Below are positions 34,124 through 43,491 of a stretch of DNA of 56,243 bases, in pieces (within the stretch, counting starts at the first letter, position 1; each line of letters opens with the position of its first letter). Location of the stretch: the NCBI GenBank assembly GCA_002699125.1, contig PABI01000149.1:1-56243 (forward strand), in the 5' to 3' direction. The DNA comes from Anaerolineaceae bacterium. Lineage in GTDB: Bacteria > Chloroflexota > Anaerolineae > Promineifilales > Promineifilaceae. The notes under the pieces are model-generated. The model searched no databases. It had not been told where the DNA came from and worked only from the letters and a program-made list of their open reading frames with translations. The translations under genes and the position numbers were made by a program.

Positions 34124-34618
34124 ATGGATACCTCTACGATTACCACTGAACAAATCTGGCAGGCCCTTGCCCAGGTCAAAGACCCGGAGATTCCGGTTGT
34201 GTCGGTTGTAGAGATGGGCATTGTGCGGGATGTGACCATAAATGGAGACGCGGTGCGCGTAACGATGACGCCGACCTTCTCCGGCTGTCCCGCTTTGGAC
34301 GTGATGCGGCGGGATATAGAAACGGCCGTTCGCCAGCTAGGCATCAAAAACGTAACCGTAGTAACCGTTCTGCATCCCCCCTGGAGCACCGATTGGATTA
34401 GCGACGAAGCTCGCGAGAAGCTGCGCCAGTTTGGTCTGGCTCCGCCGCAAAAACACGGTGGTGACCTCATCTCCGTTGCTTTTTTAGACGTCGCCGAATG
34501 CCCCCGCTGCGGCTCCAAAAACACCACCATCAAAAACAGCTTCGGCCCCACCCTCTGCCGCATGATCTACTATTGCCACGACTGCCAGGATGCCTTCGAG
34601 CAGTTCAAACCACTCTAA
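34124..34618 (+). CDS. paaD: Phenylacetate degradation protein PaaD (MIP18/DUF59 family)
   Basis: 164 residues, the normal PaaD length. An N-terminal DUF59 domain (VKDPEIPVVSVVEMGIVRDV, FSGCPALDVMRRDI with its Cys) is followed by the C-terminal four-cysteine zinc-ribbon (CPRCGSKN...CRMIYYCHDC). PaaD is thought to help mature the metal or Fe-S centres of the epoxidase system. It is separated from paaC by the broken Imm53-like gene and ends just before a long hairpin shared with the convergent transporter. Confidence 0.93.
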   Translation: MDTSTITTEQIWQALAQVKDPEIPVVSVVEMGIVRDVTINGDAVRVTMTPTFSGCPALDVMRRDIETAVRQLGIKNVTVVTVLHPPWSTDWISDEAREKLRQFGLAPPQKHGGDLISVAFLDVAECPRCGSKNTTIKNSFGPTLCRMIYYCHDCQDAFEQFKPL

Positions 34619-34642
34619 GCGTGGAATTCAGTTGAACGATTT

Positions 34643-34749
34643 TTGACGCAAAGAATGCAAAGAATTAAAAGAGGCAAAGGAATAAGAAATTCTTTCTTGT
34701 TCAATCCTTTGCCTCTTTGTCCCTTTGCGCCTTTGCGCCTTTGCGTCAA
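34643..34749. repeat. Long 'gacgcaaag' inverted repeat between convergent genes
   Basis: ttgacgcaaagaatgcaaag...gaggcaaagg pairs with cctttgcctcttt...cctttgcgtcaa. A single arm of this family ends livM (12674-12700). It probably terminates both paaD and the opposing SulP gene. Confidence 0.75.
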
Positions 34750-34755
34750 GTTTTC

Positions 34756-36477
34756 TTATGTCTCCGAGCGGTTGGCGAAGGGTTCTATAGTTTGGGTAGA
34801 AAGAATGCTGTCTTCAGGTAAACCGGTGGTAGGTTCAGGAACGGCCGTTTCCCAGCCCAACTTACCCCCTAATGACAAAATCGCCTTATCCGCACTCCAA
34901 AAGAGGCGCGATGGTCCCAACTCATCCAGCAAACCACCACGGCGCAGCAGGCTTTCCACCCGCCGATCCATTGACGTCAGCAGCAAGTCACCGCCGCCGT
35001 GGTGCTGCCGGTGCCACAGCTCCCACAGCACCTCGATCCCCGTCGCATCCACCAGCGGCACGCCACGAATCGACAAGATCAAAAAAGCATCTGGACCATC
35101 TTGCCCTTCTACCATTTCCAGCAGGCGGCGGGCTGCGGCAAAAAAGAGCGGGCCGCTCAAGTAGTACACGCTGACGTTGTGCGGCGCAGCGGGCACGGAG
35201 ACCCCTGCGGCCGCCAGCCGCTCCGCTTCCACCGGACGGCGCGCGATTTGCAGTTCGCTCATCTGGGCCATAAATACCAGCGTGCTGATGCCAAAACCGA
35301 TCAAAATAGCCTGGGTCAGGTCCAACAGCACCGTGGCCACCAGCGTCAGGCTAAAGGCCAGCATGGCGTGTTTCAACCGCCGCCCAAAGAAGAAGCGGAT
35401 GGCGTGCCATTCGTTCATGCGCCAGGCTGTGACCAGCAATACGCCCGCCAGGGCCGCCAGCGGCACCCGGCCAATCAGCCCGCCAAAAAGCAGCGCTGCG
35501 CCCAAAATCACCAGCCCATGAATAACGCTCGCCAGTCGCGTCACGCCGCCACTCTTTACGTTGACGCTGGTGCGGGCAATGGCCGCCGTGGCCGGTACGC
35601 CGCCAAAAAAGGGAATGATCATGTTACCGATCCCTTGGGCTACCAGTTCAATATTGGTGAACATGCGCACGCCCGTCATGTTGCCCGCCACTGCGCCGCA
35701 CAGCAGGCTTTCGATGGACCCCAACGCGGCAATGGACATGGCCGGAACGATCAGATTGCCCAGTTCCTGCCAGGGAACGGCCGTCAGCCTCAGTCGCTCG
35801 TCCAACAAAATGGTCCGGGGAATCGCCCCGATAGCAGGCACCTCCCAGCCTGCCAGCAGCACCAGCAGCGTGGCCAGCACAATGCCCACCAGCGAACCGG
35901 GCACCCGCTTGCCCCAGGCAAAACGCGGCCAGATGATCATGGTAGCCATGACTACCAGGGCCACCGTTACTGCCGCCCAATTGGGCATAATGCCGCTTTC
36001 GGCATAGATGGCCAGCTTTTCCAGCACGTTTTCCGCAGCCGGGGTTTTGATACCCAAAAAATTATCGACCTGGCCAAAGGCGATGATGACGGCAATGCCG
36101 CTGGTAAAACCAGAGATGACCGGGCTGGGGATAAGGGCCACCACCCGGCCCAGGCGAAAAATTCCCAACGCCAAAATCATCACCCCGGCCAGCAGACCGG
36201 CCAGCCACACGCCCTCCAGACCGTAGCGCGTGGCCAGCACAATGAGCACGGCTGACATCGCGCCTGTTGGCCCGGAAATCTGGTAAGGCGCGCCGCCCAT
36301 CAACCCAATGATGACGCCGGCGAGAACGGCCGTAACCAATCCCGCCGCCGCATCTGCCCCGGAAGCCACACCAAAGGCCAGCGCCAGCGGCAAAGCCACC
36401 GCCGCCACCGTCAGCCCGGCCAGTAAATCTTTTTGTAAAACGCCTGCATTGTAATGGGCAAACTCTCGCCGCCACAT
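34756..36477 (-). CDS. SulP-family anion transporter with STAS domain
   Basis: About 573 residues from ATG 36477. The membrane domain has about 12-14 hydrophobic segments with the SulP landmarks DLLAGLTVAAVALPLALAFGVASG, ISGPTGAMSAVL and FFGGVPATAAIARTSVNVKSGG. A cytoplasmic STAS domain follows (FLILSIRGVPLVDATGIEVLWELW). Such proteins move sulfate, bicarbonate or dicarboxylates; the substrate cannot be chosen here. A GTG at 36543 would add 22 residues without clear signal. The C-terminal tail beyond STAS (about 40 aa) is unusual and Pro/Thr-rich. Confidence 0.85.
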   Translation of the reverse strand: MWRREFAHYNAGVLQKDLLAGLTVAAVALPLALAFGVASGADAAAGLVTAVLAGVIIGLMGGAPYQISGPTGAMSAVLIVLATRYGLEGVWLAGLLAGVMILALGIFRLGRVVALIPSPVISGFTSGIAVIIAFGQVDNFLGIKTPAAENVLEKLAIYAESGIMPNWAAVTVALVVMATMIIWPRFAWGKRVPGSLVGIVLATLLVLLAGWEVPAIGAIPRTILLDERLRLTAVPWQELGNLIVPAMSIAALGSIESLLCGAVAGNMTGVRMFTNIELVAQGIGNMIIPFFGGVPATAAIARTSVNVKSGGVTRLASVIHGLVILGAALLFGGLIGRVPLAALAGVLLVTAWRMNEWHAIRFFFGRRLKHAMLAFSLTLVATVLLDLTQAILIGFGISTLVFMAQMSELQIARRPVEAERLAAAGVSVPAAPHNVSVYYLSGPLFFAAARRLLEMVEGQDGPDAFLILSIRGVPLVDATGIEVLWELWHRQHHGGGDLLLTSMDRRVESLLRRGGLLDELGPSRLFWSADKAILSLGGKLGWETAVPEPTTGLPEDSILSTQTIEPFANRSET

Positions 36478-36620
36478 GGCAAACCAATCACGAATCACAA
36501 AACACCATCCAGCTTGAACTTTGAACGTAAAAAAGCGACACACCCAAAGGCGCGCCGCTTAAGTTTTTCCAGATGGGAACTATAGCAACATTTAAGGAAT
36601 TGAAAAGAATCTGGAGGTGG

Positions 36621-37796
36621 CTACTCCTCAAACTCGGCGATGGCGGCGCGGCCAACCATTTCCAGGGCGGTGTCGCCGGAGGGGGGCTGCATGGCACCGG
36701 CGCGCACATCGCGGAAGTAGCGCTCCAGCGGTAGCGCCTTGGTGATGCTGCTGCCCCCGGCAATGCGCAGCGCCTGGTCCGTCACCTTGTTGGCCGTCTC
36801 CGTCACCATCGTCTTGGCAGCGGCAATCCGGGCTGACATTTTTTTGCGGTCGGCGTCGTCGCCGGTCCACTCCGCAGCCACATCAAACAAAAGCGAGCGG
36901 GCGGCTTGCAGCGCCACATCAATCTCGCCGATTTGCCGCTGGATTTTGGGCAGCGTGGCAATGGGCTTGCCCAAAGCCGTAGGCACGCGCTCCAGGGCAA
37001 ACTGAATGACGCGGTTACGCGCCGCCATGGCCGCGCCAAGGTAAATTGTTGACATAATCATAGGGAACCAGACGTTGGGCTTCGCCTTGGCATCACCTCG
37101 TTCCACTACGTAGTTTTGGGGAATGTGCACATCATTAAAAACCACATCGTGGCTGTCGCTGGCGCGCAGGCTTAGCGAATCGCTCCAGGTGGTGATCCAC
37201 TCCACGCCGGGCATGTCTTGTTCTACCAACACCACAGCTCCCTCGCCTTCCAGGGCAACCCGCACGAGCATGTGGGTGAGGTGTTTGCCGCCGGTGGACC
37301 AGGTTTTACGGCCGTTCACCACCCACCCCTCACCATTTTCAGCCGGAACGGCCGTTGTGGCCGGTAAGCCACCGCGTGAGGGACTGCCCATCGCCGGTTC
37401 GCTAGCAATGGAGTTAAACAGCGCGCCACTGGCAGCCAGGCGGCAAAACTGTTCGTACCAGGCATCGTCCCAGGAGCGTACTTCCCGCTGGTGGCCAAAA
37501 ATATGCACCTGCATCGCGGCCACGATGGCGGTGGAGGTGCTGCCCTGAGCCAATGCCAGTTGTGCTTCTACACAGTCGCGCAGCGACAGGCCATAGCCGC
37601 CAAACTCGCGCGGCACGCTGATGCCCAGATAGCCAGATTCTTTCAAAGCAGCCACATCCTCGGCGGGCAGCACCCCTTCCCGGTCCGCTTCATCGGCGCG
37701 GGCAGCGAACTGTTCGGCTAAGGTGGCGGCCAGGGAGACGGCCGTTTTTACATTCTTATCTTGTTGTTTTCCAGTCTCATTCATTATTTGTTCCAT
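36621..37796 (-). CDS. Acyl-CoA dehydrogenase family flavoprotein
   Basis: 391 residues from ATG 37796 (37784 is an alternative). The acyl-CoA dehydrogenase fold is recognised by ESGYLGISVPREFGGYGLSLRD, GWVVNGRKTWSTGG, the middle-domain strand DVVFNDVHIPQNYVV, and the C-terminal helical domain with ALRIAGGSSITKALPLERYFRDVRAGAMQPPSGD. The C-terminal layout is closer to the DszC/flavin-dependent monooxygenase-like branch than to classical fatty-acid dehydrogenases, so desaturation or oxygenation are both possible. It is transcribed in the same direction as the SulP gene, 143 nt upstream. Confidence 0.82.
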   Translation of the reverse strand: MEQIMNETGKQQDKNVKTAVSLAATLAEQFAARADEADREGVLPAEDVAALKESGYLGISVPREFGGYGLSLRDCVEAQLALAQGSTSTAIVAAMQVHIFGHQREVRSWDDAWYEQFCRLAASGALFNSIASEPAMGSPSRGGLPATTAVPAENGEGWVVNGRKTWSTGGKHLTHMLVRVALEGEGAVVLVEQDMPGVEWITTWSDSLSLRASDSHDVVFNDVHIPQNYVVERGDAKAKPNVWFPMIMSTIYLGAAMAARNRVIQFALERVPTALGKPIATLPKIQRQIGEIDVALQAARSLLFDVAAEWTGDDADRKKMSARIAAAKTMVTETANKVTDQALRIAGGSSITKALPLERYFRDVRAGAMQPPSGDTALEMVGRAAIAEFEE

Positions 37797-37856
37797 AAAA
37801 AAGATTCTACCCACAATCCACATCTCCCGCTACCGGGTACAATATAAAAGGATTTT

Positions 37857-37924
37857 TCACCGCAGAGAACGCGGAGAGCGCAGAGATTTTCTTTTTCTCC
37901 GTGTCCTCCGCGCTCTCCGCGGTT
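37857..37924. repeat. 'accgcagagaacgcggagagcgcagag' inverted repeat
   Basis: The left arm ccgcagagaacgcggagagcg pairs with cgctctccgcgg on the right across a T-rich loop. It lies upstream of the UroD-family gene; a long ORF start inside it (37901) is rejected. Confidence 0.75.
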
Positions 37925-37972
37925 AATTTTTTCAGTAGAACCATTTGTCTGCACGATTTAAAGGAAGATATT

Positions 37973-38956
37973 ATGTCAAACTGGAGCAAACGGAAACGAT
38001 TGGAAGCAACGATTAGCGGTGAAACACCGGACCGGGTGCCGGTGGCCCTGTGGCGGCATTGGCCCGGCGATGACCAGGATGCGCAAGCGCTGGCAGCGGC
38101 GCATCTAAAATGGCAGCAGGATTATGATTGGGACTTACTGAAAGTTGGTCCGGCCAGCAGTTATTCTGTGGTGGATTGGGGCGTTCAAGATGAATGGGTG
38201 GGACACATCGAGGGCACGCGGGAATACACCCATCGCCCCATCCAGCAGCCGGAGGATTGGGCCAACTTACAGCCGCTGGACCCTGGACAGGGAATGTTGG
38301 CCACGCAGCTGGAGGCGCTGCGACTCGTGAAAGAGGAAGTTGGCGACAGTGTGCCGGTGCTGGCCACCATCTTTGCCCCGCTGTCCCAGGCCAAGCACCT
38401 GGCCGACAACGAACCAATGCTCAGCCACCTGCGCCGCCGGCCAAAGCTGTTCCGCCTGGGGCAGGAAACGATTGTCAAGAGCACGCTGAACTTTATAGAA
38501 GCAGCCAAGGAAATTGGCATCGACGGTATCTTTTACGCCATCCAGCATGCCCGCTATCCGCTGCTGAGCCGGGAAGAATATGAACAGTGGGGACGGCCGT
38601 ATGACCACCAAATTCTCAACGCCGTCCAGGATCTATGGCTCAACATGGTCCACCTGCACAGCACCGACGTGATGTTTGATCTCGTCGCTGAGTATCCAAC
38701 CCAGCTGCTCAACTGGCACGACCGGGAAACGGGTATCACTCTGAGCGAAGGTCTAAAGCAGTTCAAAGGAGCAGCCAGCGGCGGTATAGACCATTGGGCA
38801 CTGCACAGGGAATCACCAAAATACTCCCAGGTCGAAATTCACGACGCGCTCCAGCAGACAAACGGCCGTCGCCTCCTTCTCGGCACCGGCTGCGTGGCCA
38901 TGACCACCACGCCTTTGCGCAACATTCGTGCCCTACGCGAAGCGGTAGATCGGTGA
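37973..38956 (+). CDS. Uroporphyrinogen decarboxylase-family protein
   Basis: 327 residues from ATG 37973 (Shine-Dalgarno aaaggaag). KRKRLEATISGETPDRVPVALWRHW is the UroD-family N-terminal arginine block, and VLATIFAPLSQA, IDGIFYAIQHARY and GTGCVAMTTTPLRNIRALREAV are the barrel segments. Spacing differs from HemE, and no other haem genes are present, so it is more likely one of the UroD-like corrinoid methyltransferases or demethylases (MtaA/CmuA group) than the haem enzyme. No cognate corrinoid protein lies nearby. Confidence 0.8.
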   Translation: MSNWSKRKRLEATISGETPDRVPVALWRHWPGDDQDAQALAAAHLKWQQDYDWDLLKVGPASSYSVVDWGVQDEWVGHIEGTREYTHRPIQQPEDWANLQPLDPGQGMLATQLEALRLVKEEVGDSVPVLATIFAPLSQAKHLADNEPMLSHLRRRPKLFRLGQETIVKSTLNFIEAAKEIGIDGIFYAIQHARYPLLSREEYEQWGRPYDHQILNAVQDLWLNMVHLHSTDVMFDLVAEYPTQLLNWHDRETGITLSEGLKQFKGAASGGIDHWALHRESPKYSQVEIHDALQQTNGRRLLLGTGCVAMTTTPLRNIRALREAVDR

Positions 38957-39019
38957 ACGGTAGACGGTAATCGGTAATCGGTAAAAGCCACCGATTACCG
39001 ACTACGGATAACCGATTAC
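38955..39019. repeat. Intergenic inverted repeat, 'ggtaatcggtaa' family
   Basis: gaacggtagacggtaatcgg and ggtaatcggtaa words face accgattaccg and ataaccgattac. It overlaps the stop codon of the UroD-family gene. Confidence 0.75.
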
Positions 39020-39026
39020 TGGATGC

Positions 39027-39055
39027 TTGACACAGTCACCCCACCGCCTGATACT
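39027..39055 (+). promoter_or_regulatory. Predicted promoter of trmD, leaderless
   Basis: A perfect -35 TTGACA (39027-39032), 17-nt spacer, GATACT (39050-39055). The ATG at 39063 begins 7 nt after the -10 and has no Shine-Dalgarno. Confidence 0.55.
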
Positions 39056-39062
39056 TAGCGCC

Positions 39063-39812
39063 ATGCATATTGATATTTTGACGCTGTTTCCGGAGATGTT
39101 TCCGGGGTATTTGAACGAAAGCATTCTCAAGCGGGCGCAGGCGGCCGGGCTGCTGCAAATTGAACTGCACAACATTCGCGACTACGCCAGCGGCAAACAC
39201 CGCGTCACCGACGAACCACCCTACGGCGGCGGTGGCGGCATGGTGCTGAAGCCGGGACCAATTTTTTCGGCCGTAGAATCTCTAATCTCCAATCGCCAAT
39301 CGCCAACAGTAGCGAGATTGCCCATCATCTTGCTCACGCCGCAAGGACGGCCGTTCACCCAAAAAGTCGCCCAGGAACTGGCCCAACATGAGCGCCTGCT
39401 GCTGCTGTGCGGCCGTTACGAAGGCGTCGATGAGCGCGTGCGCCAACATCTGGTGACAGATGAAATCTCGATTGGTGATTTTGTCCTGACCGGTGGCGAA
39501 CTGGCAGCAATGGTGATTGTCGATGCAGTGGCCCGGCTCATTCCCGGCGTGCTGGGCGCGGAAGACGCCGCGGAAGATGACAGCCACGCCACCGGCCTGC
39601 TGGAAGGCCCCCACTACACTCGTCCAGAAACGTTTCGCAGCTGGTCTGTGCCGGAAGTGCTGCGCTCCGGCCACGCGGCCAACATTGCCCGCTGGCGCCG
39701 CGAGCAGGCGCTGCGCCGCACCTGGCAGCGCCGCCCCGACTTATTGCTCACGGCCGAACTCAGCGACGAAGATCGCTGGTTTTTGGGCAAACTAGCAGCC
39801 GGTGAACGGTAA
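39063..39812 (+). CDS. trmD: tRNA (guanine-N1)-methyltransferase TrmD
   Basis: 249 residues. Methylates G37 of tRNAs using S-adenosylmethionine in the trefoil-knot (SPOUT) fold. Motifs are intact: MHIDILTLFPEMFPGYL, YGGGGGMVLKPGPIF, LLLCGRYEGVDERV, EISIGDFVLTGGELAAM and LEGPHYTRP. Between the KPGPIFSAVE strand and PIILLTPQGR lies SLISNRQSPTVARL, encoded by the 'aatctctaatctccaatcgcc' repeat (39282-39318), a probable in-frame insertion in a tolerated loop. rpsP, rimM and rplS, common trmD neighbours, are not present here. Confidence 0.95.
   Translation: MHIDILTLFPEMFPGYLNESILKRAQAAGLLQIELHNIRDYASGKHRVTDEPPYGGGGGMVLKPGPIFSAVESLISNRQSPTVARLPIILLTPQGRPFTQKVAQELAQHERLLLLCGRYEGVDERVRQHLVTDEISIGDFVLTGGELAAMVIVDAVARLIPGVLGAEDAAEDDSHATGLLEGPHYTRPETFRSWSVPEVLRSGHAANIARWRREQALRRTWQRRPDLLLTAELSDEDRWFLGKLAAGER
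39282..39318 (+). repeat. Half copy of the 'ctctaatctccaatc' palindrome inside trmD
   Basis: aatctctaatctccaatcgcc within the coding region is read as LISNRQSP, the same phase as LISNLQSP in queG. No left arm is present. Confidence 0.65.
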
Positions 39813-39911
39813 ACGGCGAACAGTAATCGGTAATCGGTTGATCTTAATCGTTACTTCTGGATTAAACTGGTCACTGACCTACCGATAACCGTTTACCGAA
39901 CACCGATTACC
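39811..39911. repeat. Intergenic inverted repeat, 'aatcggtaatcgg' family
   Basis: cgaacagtaatcggtaatcggtt pairs with accgataaccgtttaccgaacaccgattac across about 40 nt. It fills the gap to the next gene. Confidence 0.7.
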
Positions 39912-39927
39912 AAATACTGGAGACAAC

Positions 39928-40995
39928 ATGCGTGGATGCTTAAACTTTTTAGCGGGAATTGTGGCTGTGCTGTTTGCGATTACGGCCGTTCTCGCTCTGT
40001 TTCTTACCAATTTTTTCGCCGTTGTGGCCGATCGGGAAGTGATTAAGGAGTCATTGTCTAACCTGGACAGCCTGGTAGTGGAGGCCGTGCCGGCCATTGT
40101 GGCCCGGACGCTGGAAGAAGAAGCGCGCGAGCGCGGCCTGGCGCCTATTAACCTGGATGAAGAAATTTTGCAGGATTCGATGGAAACCCTGCTGCCGCCC
40201 GGCTGGATTGAGTCGCAAACGGATACGGCCGTAGACACCGTCTACGACATGCTGGAAACCGGCGATTTGGACAACGCCGAACTGGAAATTGATACCACCC
40301 CGCTGCTGGATCGCTTTCGCGGCCAGCCGGGGCTGGAAATTGTAGGGAGTATCGTCAACAGCTTGCCGCCCTGCACGCAGCCCCTGAACCCCGCCGAGCT
40401 GCTAGGGCCAGATGTCACCATTCCCGCCTGCATGCCGCCCGAACTGACCACCACCCAGGTCACACAAGAGGTTCATACCCGGCTGGTACAGGCGCTGGAC
40501 AGCAATCCCCAGCTCACGAGCGAGTTCGGCGTGGTGCGCGTGCCGCTGTTTTCGCCGGAGCAGCAGGCGCAAAATGTGGAGCTGGTGCAGGCACGCGAAC
40601 AGCTTTTGCGCTGGCAGCGCACCTTTGCTCTGGCGCAAAATTGGGGCTGGCTGCTCTGGCTGCTGCCGGCAGGCTGCCTCCTGCTGATTGCTTTGCTGAC
40701 GGTACGTTCCTGGTCGGATTTAGGGCATTGGTGGGGCTGGCCGCTGTTGGGCACGGCCGTTCTCGTTCTGCTCCTGACCTTAATCTTCCCGGCGATCACC
40801 CGCACCCTGCTGCGGCAGGCACCAGCGGATTATTCGCTGGTAGAGGTGACGGTGCGGCAGACGGGGATGCAGTTGGTGACGGCCGTTACCGACACCTGGC
40901 AAAATCGGGTTAACATCCAGGCAGCGATCATGTTTGTTTTTGGTTTGCTGTTTGTGCTGTTGGGGTTTTTGAGCGGGAGAGGCGCTAGATATTAA
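39928..40995 (+). CDS. Membrane protein of unknown function
   Basis: 355 residues. One N-terminal hydrophobic segment (6-30) precedes an extracytoplasmic domain of about 200 residues rich in acidic residues. Three more segments follow near 235-255, 265-290 and 328-350 (LAQNWGWLLWLLPAGCLLLIA, GWPLLGTAVLVLLLTLIF, AAIMFVFGLLFVLLGFL). Two Cys (PPCTQPLNP, TIPACMPPEL) in the outer loop could form a disulfide. The layout with a large outer loop and three C-terminal helices is not assignable to a family. Four ACGGCCGT sites lie within it. Confidence 0.65.
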   Translation: MRGCLNFLAGIVAVLFAITAVLALFLTNFFAVVADREVIKESLSNLDSLVVEAVPAIVARTLEEEARERGLAPINLDEEILQDSMETLLPPGWIESQTDTAVDTVYDMLETGDLDNAELEIDTTPLLDRFRGQPGLEIVGSIVNSLPPCTQPLNPAELLGPDVTIPACMPPELTTTQVTQEVHTRLVQALDSNPQLTSEFGVVRVPLFSPEQQAQNVELVQAREQLLRWQRTFALAQNWGWLLWLLPAGCLLLIALLTVRSWSDLGHWWGWPLLGTAVLVLLLTLIFPAITRTLLRQAPADYSLVEVTVRQTGMQLVTAVTDTWQNRVNIQAAIMFVFGLLFVLLGFLSGRGARY

Positions 40996-41057
40996 AGGAC
41001 TGGCAGTCCTAAACTTTTCTTATGACGGTACTGTCAAATTTAGGATTGCCAGTCCTG
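40996..41057. repeat. 'aggactggcagtcct' repeat between convergent genes
   Basis: aggactggcagtcctaaa and tttaggattgccagtcct form a 16-17 bp stem. It probably terminates both flanking genes; compare 11502. Confidence 0.75.
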
Positions 41058-41070
41058 GAGAAACGATTTT

Positions 41071-43491
41071 CTACGGCAGCGGGATAATCGTAAAATCTTC
41101 AAATCCCGTTGCTTCACCTTCCAGTTCATGATCGAAGTAGAAAGCGGTCATCACCTCAATTTCACCGGAATCCTGGTTGCCTGATATGTCTAGCACATCA
41201 ATGAACTCATCGTTCAGGAAGAAGAACCCACGGTTACCCAGGGCGATAAGGCGCATGGTGTTGGTTTCATTGGCCCCTAAATTCAGGTTAGACAGCTCAC
41301 CTTCCATGACGGTGACCTCATCATCGGCACTGCCCTGGCGGTCAGCCAGCTGCCAATCACCCTCGGAAGCAACCACCAGCCAATATTTAAAGGAGCCATT
41401 GGTGCGGAAGGAGAAACCGTAATCCCAATCGTTCACAGAAGCGGCAAAGGGATTGATGAACGTCGCTTCCACCATGAAGTTGCGTAGATCGACTTCGGCC
41501 GTTTCCAACTTGATCAAATCATCCAGGGCATGAACCAGTTCACCGCTGCTCGGCCCATAAACGGGATCAAGCGGCCACAAGCCGAAGTCATCGTAGGCAG
41601 TAACCTCGCCATTCAGCTCATTCTCCCCATAAAACCCGGTGCCAAGGGCAATATTACCCTCGGCAGTGCGTGAAGAGATATCCAGTTCTGCTACAAACTC
41701 GTTATTCAGGAAAAAGTAACCCTGTTCGCCCAGGGCAATAATCTGGAAGCGATTGCGCTCGCCTGCACCCAAATTCAGGTAGCGGGAAACGTTGCCCTCT
41801 TGCAAAAAGTCATCGGTGCCGGGGGTCCGGTCATTGAGCGACCAGTCGCCATCGGAGCGCACCACAACGCGCATTTCGTCATCCACATCGCTCTGGCGGA
41901 AGATGAGCCCAAAGTCCCAACCGCCCGTATCCGATCCGTAAGGGTTCACCATATCAACCTGCATCACAAAGTCAGCTGGAGTGGGATCGACATATTCGGT
42001 TTCGATGAAGGCATCACCGTCGTGGGGCAGCGAGCCGTTAAGCGGGCCATACAAGGCCGCCACACTGCTGTCTGGTGGTGGCGGCGGGGGGGGCGGTTCC
42101 GCAGTCTGGGCTGCCGCGGCCCGCGTTGCTTCGGCACTTTCCCGCGTGGCCAGCAGGTCTGGCGTGGGTTCGGCTTCGGTAGGAACGGCCGTTGGCGGTT
42201 CTGGCGTGTTCGTTGGCGAAGGCACAGCCTCCGCAGTCGCCGTTTCCGCTTCTTCCGTCTCAATGAGGGCAATCGCCGCCTCGGTGGCATCTTCGTCCAC
42301 ATCTTCCTCTTCATCCTCATCCGGGCGCGGCGTGCTGGTGGGATCATCACCAAACAGGGCAAATTCACCATCAGCAATGGAGGTGGCCACTAAATAAACA
42401 CCAGCCAGGCAAAACAAAACAATCAGGCCAACCACCCCCCAAATCCATTTGGGCACGCCGCCGCCGCTCGTTTGTGCGTGTGGCACCGGGGTGGGCACAG
42501 GGCCAATGCCTGAGCCAACCGGCGGCGGTGGCGGCACTGGCGGCGTATCAGTCACAGTTTCGGCAGAAACGGCCGCAGCCCGTGCTGACGTTTCTGGCGG
42601 TGTTTCTTCTAATAAATCCGCCTGCATCTCGCTGAGTTCTTCTTCAAGTTTGGCAATGTTGGGCTGCTCCAGACGCGGTTTGGTGATAGCGGTTAACGCC
42701 GAGGACAGGTCTGTGGCCGTCGAGAAACGCTCATCCCGCTCTTTGGCCATCGCCTTGTTGATGATTTCATTGCAGGCAGGCGGCAAATCGGGGCGCACGC
42801 TCAAAATTTCCGGCACGGGGTCCATGACGTGTTTCATCATCATGCGGGCAGGGGTATCGGCGTCGTACGGCGTGTGACCGGTGAGCATTTGGAAGAGGAT
42901 CACACCGAGGGCGTAGATGTCGGAACGGCCGTCTAGCTGTTTGTCGCCATACACCTGTTCCGGGCTCATGTACGTAGGCGTTCCCACCAAACTGCCGCTG
43001 GCGGTGAGGGCGTTAGTAGAAGAGGAAACGTGTACAATGCCAAAGTCAGCCAGAAAAGCGTCACCGTACATGTCAAACAATACGTTGCTGGGCTTGAGAT
43101 CGCGGTGAATAATGCCCATGCTGTGCGCCCGATCCAGCGCCGAACCGAGGCGTTTTAGAATAACGGCCGCTTCATCAATCGGAAGCGGTCCTTCTGCCAG
43201 CCGGTCAGACAACGATCCGCCGGTCATCAAGCGCATCACCAAAAATGGTTGGCCGTCCTCCTCACCAAAATCATACACGGGCACAATAGCCGGATGTTCT
43301 AACGTGGCAATGGTGCGCGCTTCACGGGTAAAACGCGCGCGAAACTCCGCCTCATGCATAAATTCACGGGGCAGCATTTTAAGAGCCACCGTGCGCTCAA
43401 AGCGGGGATCATACGCCTCATAAACGGTGGCCATGCCCCCCCGCCCAATTTCACCTTTTATTTCATAACGACCAATTTTATCTGGAACCAT
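41071..43491 (-). CDS. Membrane Ser/Thr protein kinase with duplicated outer domain
   Basis: 806 residues. The kinase domain (8-270) is complete: GRGGMATV (17-23), Lys38, HRDLKPSN (129-136), DFG (149-151), and TPTYMSPEQ. A Pro-rich juxtamembrane region with Thr sites leads to one transmembrane helix (349-371). Outside lies an acidic/Thr-rich linker and two homologous about 150-residue domains (from near 490 and 655), each with a 'DWDFGLIFR / GYFFLNNEFVAELDIS'-type core resembling LamG/DUF1080-like jelly rolls. The outer domains could sense a ligand. It may feed the partner-switching genes on the same strand (inference). Confidence 0.9.
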   Translation of the reverse strand: MVPDKIGRYEIKGEIGRGGMATVYEAYDPRFERTVALKMLPREFMHEAEFRARFTREARTIATLEHPAIVPVYDFGEEDGQPFLVMRLMTGGSLSDRLAEGPLPIDEAAVILKRLGSALDRAHSMGIIHRDLKPSNVLFDMYGDAFLADFGIVHVSSSTNALTASGSLVGTPTYMSPEQVYGDKQLDGRSDIYALGVILFQMLTGHTPYDADTPARMMMKHVMDPVPEILSVRPDLPPACNEIINKAMAKERDERFSTATDLSSALTAITKPRLEQPNIAKLEEELSEMQADLLEETPPETSARAAAVSAETVTDTPPVPPPPPVGSGIGPVPTPVPHAQTSGGGVPKWIWGVVGLIVLFCLAGVYLVATSIADGEFALFGDDPTSTPRPDEDEEEDVDEDATEAAIALIETEEAETATAEAVPSPTNTPEPPTAVPTEAEPTPDLLATRESAEATRAAAAQTAEPPPPPPPPDSSVAALYGPLNGSLPHDGDAFIETEYVDPTPADFVMQVDMVNPYGSDTGGWDFGLIFRQSDVDDEMRVVVRSDGDWSLNDRTPGTDDFLQEGNVSRYLNLGAGERNRFQIIALGEQGYFFLNNEFVAELDISSRTAEGNIALGTGFYGENELNGEVTAYDDFGLWPLDPVYGPSSGELVHALDDLIKLETAEVDLRNFMVEATFINPFAASVNDWDYGFSFRTNGSFKYWLVVASEGDWQLADRQGSADDEVTVMEGELSNLNLGANETNTMRLIALGNRGFFFLNDEFIDVLDISGNQDSGEIEVMTAFYFDHELEGEATGFEDFTIIPLP

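Noticed and set aside
34999..36255. 418-residue frame on the plus strand opposite the SulP gene
   Set aside because: It is the mirror of the transporter coding frame, with His/Gln/Arg-rich low-complexity composition and no domain.
37901..37972. 24-codon upstream extension of the UroD-family gene
   Set aside because: It is the right arm of a palindromic repeat; the ATG at 37973 has a Shine-Dalgarno and matches the family N terminus.
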